Shown here: positions 1 through 6,503 of the stretch, one piece after another
Position numbering within the stretch: the stretch's first letter is position 1
How the letters are laid out: every line of letters starts with the position of its first letter
Source of the DNA: Brachyspira sp. CAG:484
Lineage (GTDB): Bacteria; Cyanobacteriota; Vampirovibrionia; Gastranaerophilales; Gastranaerophilaceae
DNA: 40,271 bases
NCBI GenBank assembly: GCA_000431315.1
Contig: HF989713.1
Coordinates: forward strand, 1 to 40,271
Reading direction: 5' to 3'
Made by a program: the position numbers and the translations under genes
Notes under the pieces: generated by a model
The model's input: only the letters and a program-made list of their open reading frames with translations
Told to the model about the DNA's origin: nothing
Database searches by the model: none

Positions 1-537
1 ATGGCAGAAAACGATTACGGTGATAAAAAAATCTGGTATGAAGATTTAGCCGGAGCTGATATAGACGATGAAGGAAATGTTATACCCGATTCGTCTGATG
101 TTGAAAAGTGGTTTAACAAATACTTAAAGCCATATATGAAAGTACAAAAAACAGAAACTCTTGCTGATGGATCTTATATGATTTATTTATCTGATGGAAG
201 TGCATTTCGACCATGGGCATCTTCAAATCGGGACTGGTATTTTTATCCTGGTAATCCTAAAAAATGTCTTGACAAATACAAACTTAACATTCATGCTGCT
301 AATGGTAAATGTGCTTTTACATTTATTTTTAATCCAGGTAGTAACAGTAATTCTTGGAAATATCATTATAATAAAGGGATGGAACCATATAAAGTCAGCT
401 GGGATGGAGATTCTAAAAAGTTATATGAAGGTGCTAAATATTCCTGTGGCGGCAATGAGCCACATTACTGTACAGCTCTTATCCAGATGAACGGCTGGAA
501 AATCCCTGATGATTATCCATATAAGGTAAGTTATTAG
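1..537 (+). CDS. Type IV pilin-like protein, 5' end missing
   Basis: C-terminal part (178 residues) of a pilin-like surface protein. The frame is open at the window edge, so the first ATG is probably an internal Met and the prepilin leader and hydrophobic helix lie upstream. The assignment rests on similarity to the complete pilin at 3.5 kb. Both have an acidic stretch followed by a W-NKY--PY segment, a 'DGS' turn, a Cys pair near the end (here C-GGNEPHY-C), and the ending GW-(x3)-DDYP. The Cys pair could form the C-terminal disulfide loop known in type IV pilins. It is convergent with the next gene, with one base between stop codons. The family resemblance is clear within this window; the ligand or role is unknown. 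Confidence 0.75.
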   Translation: MAENDYGDKKIWYEDLAGADIDDEGNVIPDSSDVEKWFNKYLKPYMKVQKTETLADGSYMIYLSDGSAFRPWASSNRDWYFYPGNPKKCLDKYKLNIHAANGKCAFTFIFNPGSNSNSWKYHYNKGMEPYKVSWDGDSKKLYEGAKYSCGGNEPHYCTALIQMNGWKIPDDYPYKVSY

Positions 538-538
538 T

Positions 539-1063
539 CTATAAATTACAGCTTATGATTGCGTTAATACTCCAATTCTTACCGGAATTGTCCTTCAGAT
601 CTTGCAGATTATAACGCTGACCCTCGAGTGATAGTGTGGTATTTTTGTTTATTTTTCTGGTAATTCCGGCAAAAATACCCGCACTGTTATTCCATTGATT
701 GGTTTTATAATTGTATTTCCCGGAATAATGAGGGTTTACATATAAACTCGTTTTATTGTTTACCGGAATATTTACACTTAATGGTGAGTACCTTATTTGA
801 GTTGCTGAACTTTTCAGACCAACGGTGTTTCTTATTCTTAAATTCTGGTTTATAATCCCTTTTTTGTCGTAATTCATAGAACCTTTAAAGTCCAAAACCA
901 GCATAGCATCCTTATTAAAATCTGTACCGGCACCCAAAAATGCTCCGGCTGATCCCCTTTGTGATACTGCCTTCTCTTCTATTCCGCCTATTGTCAGATT
1001 ACTTCCGTCTATACTCTGGTATGAACTTAAGGAAGTTGTACCTTTTAAACCTGGTATTGGCAT
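539..1063 (-). CDS. Hypothetical protein, possible outer-membrane beta-barrel
   Basis: A 174-residue protein I do not recognise. The second half (from about residue 85) alternates polar and hydrophobic/aromatic residues in short strands separated by Asn/Lys/Gly turns, as in SLYVNPHYSG, KYNYKTNQW, AGIFAGITRK and LSLEGQRYNL. That is the look of a beta-barrel or porin-like strand array. The last strand ends in C-N-L rather than the usual terminal Phe. No obvious signal peptide precedes it, which weakens the outer-membrane reading. The start has an AGGAGA ribosome-binding site that lies in the 3' arm of an 11-bp inverted repeat. It sits downstream of the M49-like peptidase gene on the same strand. 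Confidence 0.5.
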   Translation of the reverse strand: MPIPGLKGTTSLSSYQSIDGSNLTIGGIEEKAVSQRGSAGAFLGAGTDFNKDAMLVLDFKGSMNYDKKGIINQNLRIRNTVGLKSSATQIRYSPLSVNIPVNNKTSLYVNPHYSGKYNYKTNQWNNSAGIFAGITRKINKNTTLSLEGQRYNLQDLKDNSGKNWSINAIISCNL

Positions 1064-1068
1064 AAAAA

Positions 1069-1123
1069 ATTCTCCTGAAATATCTATCCCCTATTTATAT
1101 AAAGGATTTTACTTCAGGAGAAT
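1069..1123 (-). promoter_or_regulatory. Inverted repeat covering a ribosome-binding site
   Basis: Perfect 11-bp arms, ATTCTCCTGAA at 1069-1079 and its complement at 1113-1123, are separated by 33 bases. Read on the minus strand, the 3' arm contains the AGGAGA ribosome-binding site of the 174-residue gene and is followed by six T. The hairpin could end transcription from the upstream peptidase gene, or mask the ribosome-binding site in read-through transcripts, or both. Confidence 0.55.
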
Positions 1124-1139
1124 TGCCTAAATTCGGTAT

Positions 1140-2894
1140 TTATTCAGCCAGCAGTTTTTCTGCAAGTTTGGCTTCTGTTCGTCCATTTAGAGTTTTATTA
1201 ACCTGTTGGAGCTTTTGTGCGATAAGTTCCATATTATCTGTCCATACAAAGTTATCTTTAACATACTTTTCCGCTTTGTCAAAATCGCCATCAATTTGGA
1301 TGCGCACAATTTCTGCAAGCATTTCTTTTGCAATAGGAACAACTTTATCTATATTTACATGGATTTTTCCTTCAGGTGTAATTTCATATGCACCTCGTTC
1401 TGCAAAATATTTGTTTTGCATTACTGTTCTTACTCTGTGTGCCTGAGAAAGTGTTGGTTTTGATTTTAAGAAATTATCAGTAATTGTTGTTACAATAATT
1501 TGTTTGCGTTGTTCCGGTGTGTACATTCCAAGCTCTGTCAGCAAATCAACAAATGCAAGCGAACCCATATCGGCTTTGTTTTCCTCAATTATATTTCTAT
1601 ATTTTCCCAGAGTTTCCCCGCCCTTTTTAGGTCCGAGAGAATGGGCGTTTTCATGACCTATTGTGAACCAGTGGTCAGCTTCATCAAGGTAGTATTGATG
1701 CTGTTCTTTGTCTAATATTGCATCAAGTCTTTCCTGTAATTTTGCTTTGTCACTGATAAATCTTATTTGCCTGTGGTAAACATTGCGTCTGCCGCCTCCG
1801 ATTTTTAAAGACAATTTATCATCATTAGGAAGGTTTTCCGCCAGAGTAATACCGCCTCTGTATTCGCCTACATTTCCCGTAACTGCAACCAGGTCAACGT
1901 CAACCATTGTTTGTTTTGCGTCGCCTTTTGTAGAAATATTTTGTTCATATTCGTCATTGTAAGGCATATTTTGTGCTAATGTAGGTAAATATTGTTTTAT
2001 CGCCATCAGCGCATCAGTTCCTTTTTTATTTACAATTCCGACTCTTCCTCCCAGAAAATCTTTCGGGATAGGTGAAATTCCGCGTTCTTCAAGCATTTTG
2101 CTGAGTTCTTTGTTCTCAACAATAGTACCGGTCATCTCATCTTCATAATTTTCTCTTGTAATTGTAAATTCCAATGGTGTATCCTGAAGGGTTGCCCATT
2201 TTTTATCGGCATAAGCATCAAGCATCGGGTCTGCGGAACGCAGTGCTTTTGCCTGTAATTTTAAATATTCATTAAAATCCGTATTGGTGGATGTTTCTGC
2301 TGCTTTATCCAGTTCATCTGCCATTTTTGCAAAATCTTCTTTGTATTTGTCTACATAATCAATTCCCACCAGCTCATCCCCTTTTCTCTCTACAACAGAA
2401 CGCTGGGTAAGAATTTTTTTCACCTCTTCGTCTTTACCTTCGTTAAGCATTTTTGTAAGAATCTGATGAAATTCTTCTTTTGTCAGGTCTTCAGGATATA
2501 CTCCTTTGCCTGGAAGATCTGTGTGCCCTTTTACCAGATTTATTTTTTGCGACATTGAGTCTACAGCATTTATACCTTTTTGCGCATCGAAAAGAATTTT
2601 TGTCATTTCTGCATTCTTATTACCTTTTGCAGTTTCTTTTTCTAGATATTCTTTAAACTCAAGGTTATGCGGGTTATCAAGCTGCATATTTATTTTTTCA
2701 AGAATATAAGCGGCTTTCACCAGATGTTTTAATGCTTTTTTATCTCCTTCAGCGAGTTCAAGATACTCAGGGGCATCTGGTGTTAACATTTTTTTTGTTA
2801 TTAAATAATCTTTATTTGTCCGTTTTTCTAGTTCCTCGGTTGAAAGATTAAGTTCAAAATCTCTGTTTAAAGATGTACTATTATTGTTAGCCAT
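1140..2894 (-). CDS. M49-like (dipeptidyl-peptidase III family) zinc metallopeptidase
   Basis: Predicted zinc peptidase of 584 residues. From the chosen start, the HENAH motif lies at about residues 414-418 followed by SLGP, and EENKAD about 23 residues later. The HExxH plus downstream EE-x-x-AD pair matches the bacterial branch of family M49, where the two His and a Glu of the second motif bind zinc. Classical DPP III has HELLGH, with one extra residue; here the motif is the five-residue form. The N-terminal 400 residues are helical and charged, without signal peptide or membrane segment, so a cytoplasmic role is likely. An in-frame ATG at 3026 exists, but it lies within a few bases of the predicted transcription start. 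The ATG at 2894 has AAGGAG nine bases upstream and is preferred. Its substrate is unknown. Confidence 0.6.
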   Translation of the reverse strand: MANNNSTSLNRDFELNLSTEELEKRTNKDYLITKKMLTPDAPEYLELAEGDKKALKHLVKAAYILEKINMQLDNPHNLEFKEYLEKETAKGNKNAEMTKILFDAQKGINAVDSMSQKINLVKGHTDLPGKGVYPEDLTKEEFHQILTKMLNEGKDEEVKKILTQRSVVERKGDELVGIDYVDKYKEDFAKMADELDKAAETSTNTDFNEYLKLQAKALRSADPMLDAYADKKWATLQDTPLEFTITRENYEDEMTGTIVENKELSKMLEERGISPIPKDFLGGRVGIVNKKGTDALMAIKQYLPTLAQNMPYNDEYEQNISTKGDAKQTMVDVDLVAVTGNVGEYRGGITLAENLPNDDKLSLKIGGGRRNVYHRQIRFISDKAKLQERLDAILDKEQHQYYLDEADHWFTIGHENAHSLGPKKGGETLGKYRNIIEENKADMGSLAFVDLLTELGMYTPEQRKQIIVTTITDNFLKSKPTLSQAHRVRTVMQNKYFAERGAYEITPEGKIHVNIDKVVPIAKEMLAEIVRIQIDGDFDKAEKYVKDNFVWTDNMELIAQKLQQVNKTLNGRTEAKLAEKLLAE

Positions 2895-3033
2895 TTTACA
2901 AAGCTCCTTCATTAATAAATTTGTATCAGTAACGGTATAAGTTTGCGAAACCAAACGGGGTGGTGAGGTTCGATTAATCAAATATTTCTGTTTGAATTTG
3001 TTGATTGAAATTTGATTGATGTCCATTGGCTTT

Positions 3034-3061
3034 ATTATAGCAGTTTTTCTGTGTAAATCAA
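3034..3061 (-). promoter_or_regulatory. Promoter of the M49-like peptidase gene
   Basis: On the minus strand: TTGATT, 16-base spacer, TATAAT, with an extended TGC directly before the -10. Predicted start is near 3027, giving a leader of about 130 bases to the preferred start codon. Confidence 0.6.
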
Positions 3062-3082
3062 GAGTGAAGCAGTAAAATCCTT

Positions 3083-3409
3083 CTATAACAGGCTTTTTAG
3101 TACTATATCTATGGTTTGTAATTTATACATATTATTTTTTATTAATTCTAAATTGCTTAAGATTGAAGTGTAGATTATTTGGGAACTGCTTTCATTCTCC
3201 GATATAAAAAGTTCTGATACAGGTACATTTAACACAGAAGCAAGTTTATCAATAGTTTTAGCAGAAGCAAAGCCTTTGCCTGTTTCAATGAGGCTTAAAG
3301 ATTTTATCTCAAGACCAATTAATTCTGCAAGTTTGTCTTGATTTAATCCTCTGGACTTTCTAAGTCGCCTGATATTTTCTCCCAATATTTTACAAACCTG
3401 ATTCTGCAT
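3083..3409 (-). CDS. XRE-family helix-turn-helix regulator
   Basis: A 108-residue DNA-binding protein. Residues about 8-65 form a Cro/CI-type HTH_3 domain: 'NIRRLRKSRGLNQDKLAELIGL', shown here only by its key positions, has the R-x-x-R-x-x-x-G-L-x-Q-x-x-L-A start. The recognition helix region is IKSLSLIETGKG, and the closing segment is IDKLASVLNVPVSELF. The C-terminal 40 residues have no known domain and may dimerise. The start has AGGAG five bases upstream of ATG. The gene is divergent from the pilin at 3.5 kb, with about 100 bases between, so it is a natural candidate to control that pilin and itself. Domain call is firm; target is inferred from position. Confidence 0.85.
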   Translation of the reverse strand: MQNQVCKILGENIRRLRKSRGLNQDKLAELIGLEIKSLSLIETGKGFASAKTIDKLASVLNVPVSELFISENESSSQIIYTSILSNLELIKNNMYKLQTIDIVLKSLL

Positions 3410-3468
3410 AGTTACTCCTGTTTTTAATACTATTAATAAGAATTTTTAAGTAAACCCATTTAAACTAC

Positions 3469-3497
3469 TTTACAAAAGAAGTTATATACCTTATTAT
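3469..3497 (+). promoter_or_regulatory. Promoter of the pilin at 3.5 kb
   Basis: TTTACA, 17-base spacer, TATTAT. The predicted start is at about 3504, which makes the ATG there essentially leaderless. GGAGG at 3506-3510 serves the ATG at 3516 instead. Confidence 0.6.
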
Positions 3498-3515
3498 GTA
3501 TATATGGAGGTATTT

Positions 3516-4181
3516 ATGAGGACTAAATCTTTTGGGTTTACATTGGCTGAAGTACTGATAACATTGGGTATAATCGGTATTGTAGCGGCAATGACGCTTC
3601 CTGCATTAACAGCTAAATACAAAAAGAAAGAATACAGCACAAGGATTAAAAAATTTTATAGCATAATGCTTCAGGCAAGACAGAGAAGTACGGTAGATAA
3701 TGAGGATCCGATTTATTGGGATACACCTGATAATAATGCAGATTCTCTGGAGAGTTGGTGGAATAAATATTATGCCCCTTATTTCTCTGTGCTAAAAACA
3801 GAAAAGAATGCTAATAAGCTTGCTGGTTGTATATTTTTGGTATATTTTACTGATGGTTCAATCCTCGGTCTTTCAAAAGGAGGTGCCGTTAATCTGTGGT
3901 ATGACGTGAACGGGGATATTGCTCCAAATGTGGGGGGTAAAGACAGATTCTTTTTTATTCAGACTATAGACGGAAAGAAAAATATGTTCACTCCTTACAA
4001 CTGGACTGCCGACATTGATTCAACTAATGATAAGTTAGAAGATGGAGAAGAGCCGTTTACTAAAAATATGACAGACAGGAATAATGTATTACGTTTATGC
4101 GCAAAAAATTCTATGCACTGCTCTCAATTATTATTCCTGGATGGCTGGGAATTTAAAGATGATTATCCTTTTAATATCTAG
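3516..4181 (+). CDS. Type IV pilin-like protein with prepilin signal
   Basis: Complete prepilin-like protein of 221 residues. The leader MRTKSFG is cut before Phe: the site is G|FTLAEVLITLGIIG, with Glu at mature position 5 and about 20 hydrophobic residues. This is the class III signal recognised by the prepilin peptidase encoded at 12.8 kb. The body is soluble and ends in C-(x5)-C followed by GW-DDYP, shared with the truncated pilin at the window start. The ATG at 3516 is chosen because GGAGG lies five bases before it; the ATG at 3504 contains that site and sits at the predicted transcription start. It is expected in a pilus or pseudopilus. Whether it is a major subunit, minor pilin or secretion pseudopilin cannot be told. 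Confidence 0.88.
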   Translation: MRTKSFGFTLAEVLITLGIIGIVAAMTLPALTAKYKKKEYSTRIKKFYSIMLQARQRSTVDNEDPIYWDTPDNNADSLESWWNKYYAPYFSVLKTEKNANKLAGCIFLVYFTDGSILGLSKGGAVNLWYDVNGDIAPNVGGKDRFFFIQTIDGKKNMFTPYNWTADIDSTNDKLEDGEEPFTKNMTDRNNVLRLCAKNSMHCSQLLFLDGWEFKDDYPFNI

Positions 4182-4187
4182 AGCGGC

Positions 4188-4658
4188 TTACTTATGATAT
4201 GTTTCTCCTTTGATAATCTTGAAAGCTCTGTAAATCTGTTCTATCAGGATTAATCTTGCAAATTGGTGCAAAAACGTCATTTTAGACATACTCATTTTTA
4301 AGTTTGCTCTTGCTGAAACCTTTTTAGAAATCCCGCAGGATGAACCGATTACAAATATAATTTCGCTCTGACCTTCGTTTGTTAAATCTTCAATTTTACG
4401 GGCAAATTCTTCTGAGGAAAACTGTTTTCCTGAAATCTCCATTGTAATAACGTAGGATTGCGGTTTTATAAGAGATAGAATTTTTTCCCCTTCTTCATCC
4501 AGAGCACGTTCAATTAGGTGAACGTCTTTTATCTCTACCGGCGTAATCTCTGTCACCTCAACCGCTGCATAAGGCGTAAGGCGTTTTAAAAATTCATCTA
4601 TCCCGTCTTTTAAAAACTTTTCTTTTATTCTGCCTGGTGCAATTATTTTTATCTTCAT
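4188..4658 (-). CDS. rlmH: 23S rRNA (pseudouridine1915-N3)-methyltransferase RlmH
   Basis: SPOUT-fold enzyme that uses S-adenosylmethionine to methylate N3 of pseudouridine 1915 in helix 69 of 23S rRNA. The 156-residue length is typical. The family start MKIKIIAPGRIKEKF and the C-terminal knot (SFS/SMSKMTFLHQFARLILIEQIYRA, then KGETYHK) are clear. The SAM-binding glycine pair usually written IGG is IGS here (VIGSSCGIS), a small departure; the rest of the site is normal. The start overlaps the stop of the MscS gene by four bases, so the two are translationally coupled. It is convergent with the pilin, with six bases between. Confidence 0.95.
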   Translation of the reverse strand: MKIKIIAPGRIKEKFLKDGIDEFLKRLTPYAAVEVTEITPVEIKDVHLIERALDEEGEKILSLIKPQSYVITMEISGKQFSSEEFARKIEDLTNEGQSEIIFVIGSSCGISKKVSARANLKMSMSKMTFLHQFARLILIEQIYRAFKIIKGETYHK

Positions 4659-5497
4659 TTTGCCATATAAATTGTTCTTGAAGGGAATGCAAAGTCGATA
4701 CCTTCTTCCCTGAACCGTCTTATTGCTTCTAAAAGTACCTGTTCTTTGATTTTCAAAAATTTAACATAATTATTTGTTTTTACATAAGCACTTATTTTTA
4801 TATTAATAGAACTGTCTGCAAGCGTATCAAGAAAAACCACATAATCCCCGTATATTTCGCTGTTTTTCTGCAATATATCTTCAAGAATTTCTATAGCACG
4901 CTTAAGTTTTTCGTCACTTGTATCATATGTAACGCCAATTGTTTCCAGAATTCTTCTCTTGTGAGCTTTTGTAACATTGACTATTTCTCCGTTAGAAACT
5001 GTACTGTTAGGTATAATAGTAAGCGCGTTGTCAAGAGTTCTGAGCTTAGTTGAGCGAAGGTTTATATCTTCAACAGTACCCTCTAAAGAGCCGATTTTAA
5101 TATAATCCCCGACTTCAAATGCTTTGTCTGAAATTATGGCAATAGTTCCAAAAACATTTGCAATAGTAGCATTAGCTGCAAAGCCGACAGCCAAACCTGT
5201 AATTCCAAAGCCGGCTATTAAAGATGAAACTGAATACCCATGACTTTGTAAAAGTGCTGCAAGTATTATAAAGAAAACAACCGCTTTAAGAGTTCTCGTT
5301 AATATCGGTATGAATTTTATCATCTGGATATTATCATTTGCAGCAAATTTTTTTCTAAGTCTGTTGTCAAAAACGTCAATAGCTTTTGAGATCAGTACAA
5401 GTATAACCAGATTTATAACAATTTCAGCAATAAGTCCGAAATGAATTGTTTCCAAAACTTTTCCAATTTTATTAATATAATCAAGAAGTTGTTCCAT
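4655..5497 (-). CDS. MscS-family mechanosensitive channel
   Basis: Small-conductance mechanosensitive channel of 280 residues, in the inner membrane. Two N-terminal membrane helices (about residues 15-45 and 65-85) precede the pore helix, which has the Gly/Ala-rich packing pattern AGFGITGLAVGFAANATIA. The MscS beta domain follows (VGDYIKIGSLEGTVEDINLR, LRTLDNALTIIPNS), then a short alpha/beta C-terminus. It opens under membrane tension to release solutes during osmotic downshock. A longer frame begins at a TTG 15 bases upstream, but that TTG lies in front of the GGAG site serving the ATG at 5497, so the ATG is preferred. Its coupling with rlmH is probably only transcriptional economy. Confidence 0.92.
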   Translation of the reverse strand: MEQLLDYINKIGKVLETIHFGLIAEIVINLVILVLISKAIDVFDNRLRKKFAANDNIQMIKFIPILTRTLKAVVFFIILAALLQSHGYSVSSLIAGFGITGLAVGFAANATIANVFGTIAIISDKAFEVGDYIKIGSLEGTVEDINLRSTKLRTLDNALTIIPNSTVSNGEIVNVTKAHKRRILETIGVTYDTSDEKLKRAIEILEDILQKNSEIYGDYVVFLDTLADSSINIKISAYVKTNNYVKFLKIKEQVLLEAIRRFREEGIDFAFPSRTIYMAK

Positions 5498-5534
5498 GAT
5501 TTTCTCCGTCAAATATAAATCCCTAAAATTTGTA

Positions 5535-5692
5535 TAAAAAAGTGGAAGACGAGATACAACAATTCAAGCAATCTTGATTGCGAAGAATTGTGTATGCAGC
5601 CGGCTAGAATTTGTAAGCGAACTTGAGAGCTTTACAAATCTGCATGCGTGCCAAGAACGTAGTTCGAGTCGTATGTTCTGTTTAGAAAGTAC
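5535..5692 (-). repeat. Hairpin-rich insert bounded by a copy of the tRNA-Gly 3' end
   Basis: A 20-base sequence at 5535-5554 repeats 5693-5712 with one mismatch. The copy at 5693-5712 is the last bases of tRNA-Gly plus its T-run terminator. The 138 bases between contain three hairpins: arms 5559-5565/5585-5591 with an inner 6-bp stem; 5594-5599/5640-5645 enclosing 5609-5618/5629-5639; and 5654-5661/5672-5679. An 8-bp palindrome AGCCGGCT lies at about 5598. Duplicated tRNA 3' ends are classical marks of integration at a tRNA gene, but this insert is too small to encode an integrase. Confidence 0.6.
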
Positions 5693-5698
5693 TAAAAA

Positions 5699-5770
5699 AG
5701 CGGAAGACGAGACTCGAACTCGCAACAACCTGCTTGGAAGGCAGGGACTCTACCTTTGAGTTACTTCCGC
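5699..5770 (-). tRNA. tRNA-Gly (anticodon TCC)
   Basis: 72 bases fold as a full cloverleaf. Acceptor stem GCGGAAG/CTTCCGC; D stem ACTC/GAGT; anticodon stem CCTGC/GCAGG with loop CTTCCAA, giving anticodon TCC; T stem GCGAG/CTCGT with one G-U and loop TTCGAGT. The discriminator is U, as is usual for bacterial tRNA-Gly, and CCA is not encoded. A run of six T directly follows and probably ends transcription. It reads GGA and, by wobble, GGG codons. Confidence 0.95.
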
Positions 5771-5922
5771 TTATAATTTATTTAATTGTCAGACCGTTAC
5801 CGGACTATATTTAAAATTTACAATAAACAAAATATTTTTGCAAGAGGTTTCTTTTTAATAAATACTTCTTGAGAATTAATTATTTAAAGCTAGCCGTTTT
5901 AAAAATCTTATTCTCCGGGAGG

Positions 5923-5951
5923 GTGAAAAATGCCTTAAAAAACGTTATATT
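5923..5951 (+). promoter_or_regulatory. Promoter-like site for a small RNA
   Basis: GTGAAA, 17-base spacer, TATATT. The predicted start at about 5958 coincides with the first base of the 13-bp closing stem of the RNA candidate. Confidence 0.4.
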
Positions 5952-5957
5952 ATTAAT

Positions 5958-6142
5958 GTAAGTCTATTGTATCCAGGCACTTTTTTCGGGGTTGCGACAA
6001 GATTTTTTCTTAGAGCGGGTTTGGTTTAAAATACAGTAGACTTATTCCTTAGGAACTATGTACAATTTTATATATATCAATGGTTTTCACGTTTGATATA
6101 CTGGGGCTTGCCGGATATGTACCGACAGGTCTTTTTCTTTTT
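5958..6142 (+). ncRNA. Orphan structured small RNA candidate, about 185 nt
   Basis: In a 448-base gap without genes. Arms 5959-5971 and 6032-6044 pair over 13 bp (one G-U), continued inward by CCAGGC (5973-5978) with GTTTGG (6019-6024). A second hairpin pairs 6073-6080 with 6093-6100. A third, 6105-6114 with 6122-6131 (one mismatch), is followed by TTTTTCTTTTT and looks like a terminator. A promoter-like site lies directly upstream. I do not recognise the family. It lacks the motifs I know for RNase P RNA, tmRNA and SRP RNA; 6S RNA fits in length but not in having paired 5' and 3' ends. The remaining 5771-5922 holds nothing I can identify. Confidence 0.45.
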
Positions 6143-6156
6143 AGTAAGATGGTTTG

Positions 6157-6185
6157 TTTACTTTTGCTGCATTTTTTGCTATAAT
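6157..6185 (+). promoter_or_regulatory. Promoter of the parvulin-pepP-dnaA operon
   Basis: TTTACT, 17-base spacer, TATAAT, with extended TGC before the -10. The predicted start is about 25 bases upstream of the parvulin ATG. Confidence 0.7.
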
Positions 6186-6218
6186 CCCCCTTGTGAAAGT
6201 TAACGAAGGAGTTCAATT

Positions 6219-6500
6219 ATGACAAATGAAGTCAAAGCAAGCCATATTTTAGTGAAAACCGAAGATGAGGCTAAAAATTTATATGAAGAAATAAAAGCCG
6301 GTAAAGATTTTGCAGAAGCTGCAGCAGAAGTTTCTTTATGCCCGTCAGGCAGCAGAGGCGGAGATTTGGGCTATTTCGGACGCGGTATGATGGTTAAACC
6401 GTTTGAAGATGCCGCATTTTCTTTGGAACCCGGTGTTGTTTCAGCTCCTGTACAGACACAGTTCGGTTGGCACTTAATTTTAGTTACAGATAAAAAATAA
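6219..6500 (+). CDS. Parvulin-type peptidyl-prolyl isomerase
   Basis: A 93-residue single-domain parvulin (PpiC/rotamase family), which catalyses cis-trans isomerisation of Xaa-Pro bonds. The fold is complete: KASHILVKTEDEA at the start, the CPSGSRGGDLGYFGRG loop, FSLEPGVVS, and QTQFGWHLI at the end. No signal peptide or second domain is present, so it resembles cytoplasmic PpiC of E. coli (also 93 residues) rather than SurA or PrsA. AAGGAG lies seven bases before the ATG. It is the first gene of the plus-strand operon and ends three bases before the aminopeptidase gene. Confidence 0.93.
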   Translation: MTNEVKASHILVKTEDEAKNLYEEIKAGKDFAEAAAEVSLCPSGSRGGDLGYFGRGMMVKPFEDAAFSLEPGVVSAPVQTQFGWHLILVTDKK

Positions 6501-6503
6501 TTT

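Noticed and set aside
5574..5759. An open frame of 61 codons on the plus strand
   Set aside because: It runs antisense through tRNA-Gly and the hairpin insert and has no ribosome-binding site.
5921..5962. A short peptide starting GTG at 5923 after GGGAGG
   Set aside because: The ribosome-binding site touches the start codon and the 12-codon frame ends at once; the same bases fit a promoter better.
5771..6156. RNase P RNA, tmRNA or SRP RNA in the large gap
   Set aside because: None of the conserved core sequences I know for these RNAs is present; the region is reported only as an unassigned structured RNA.
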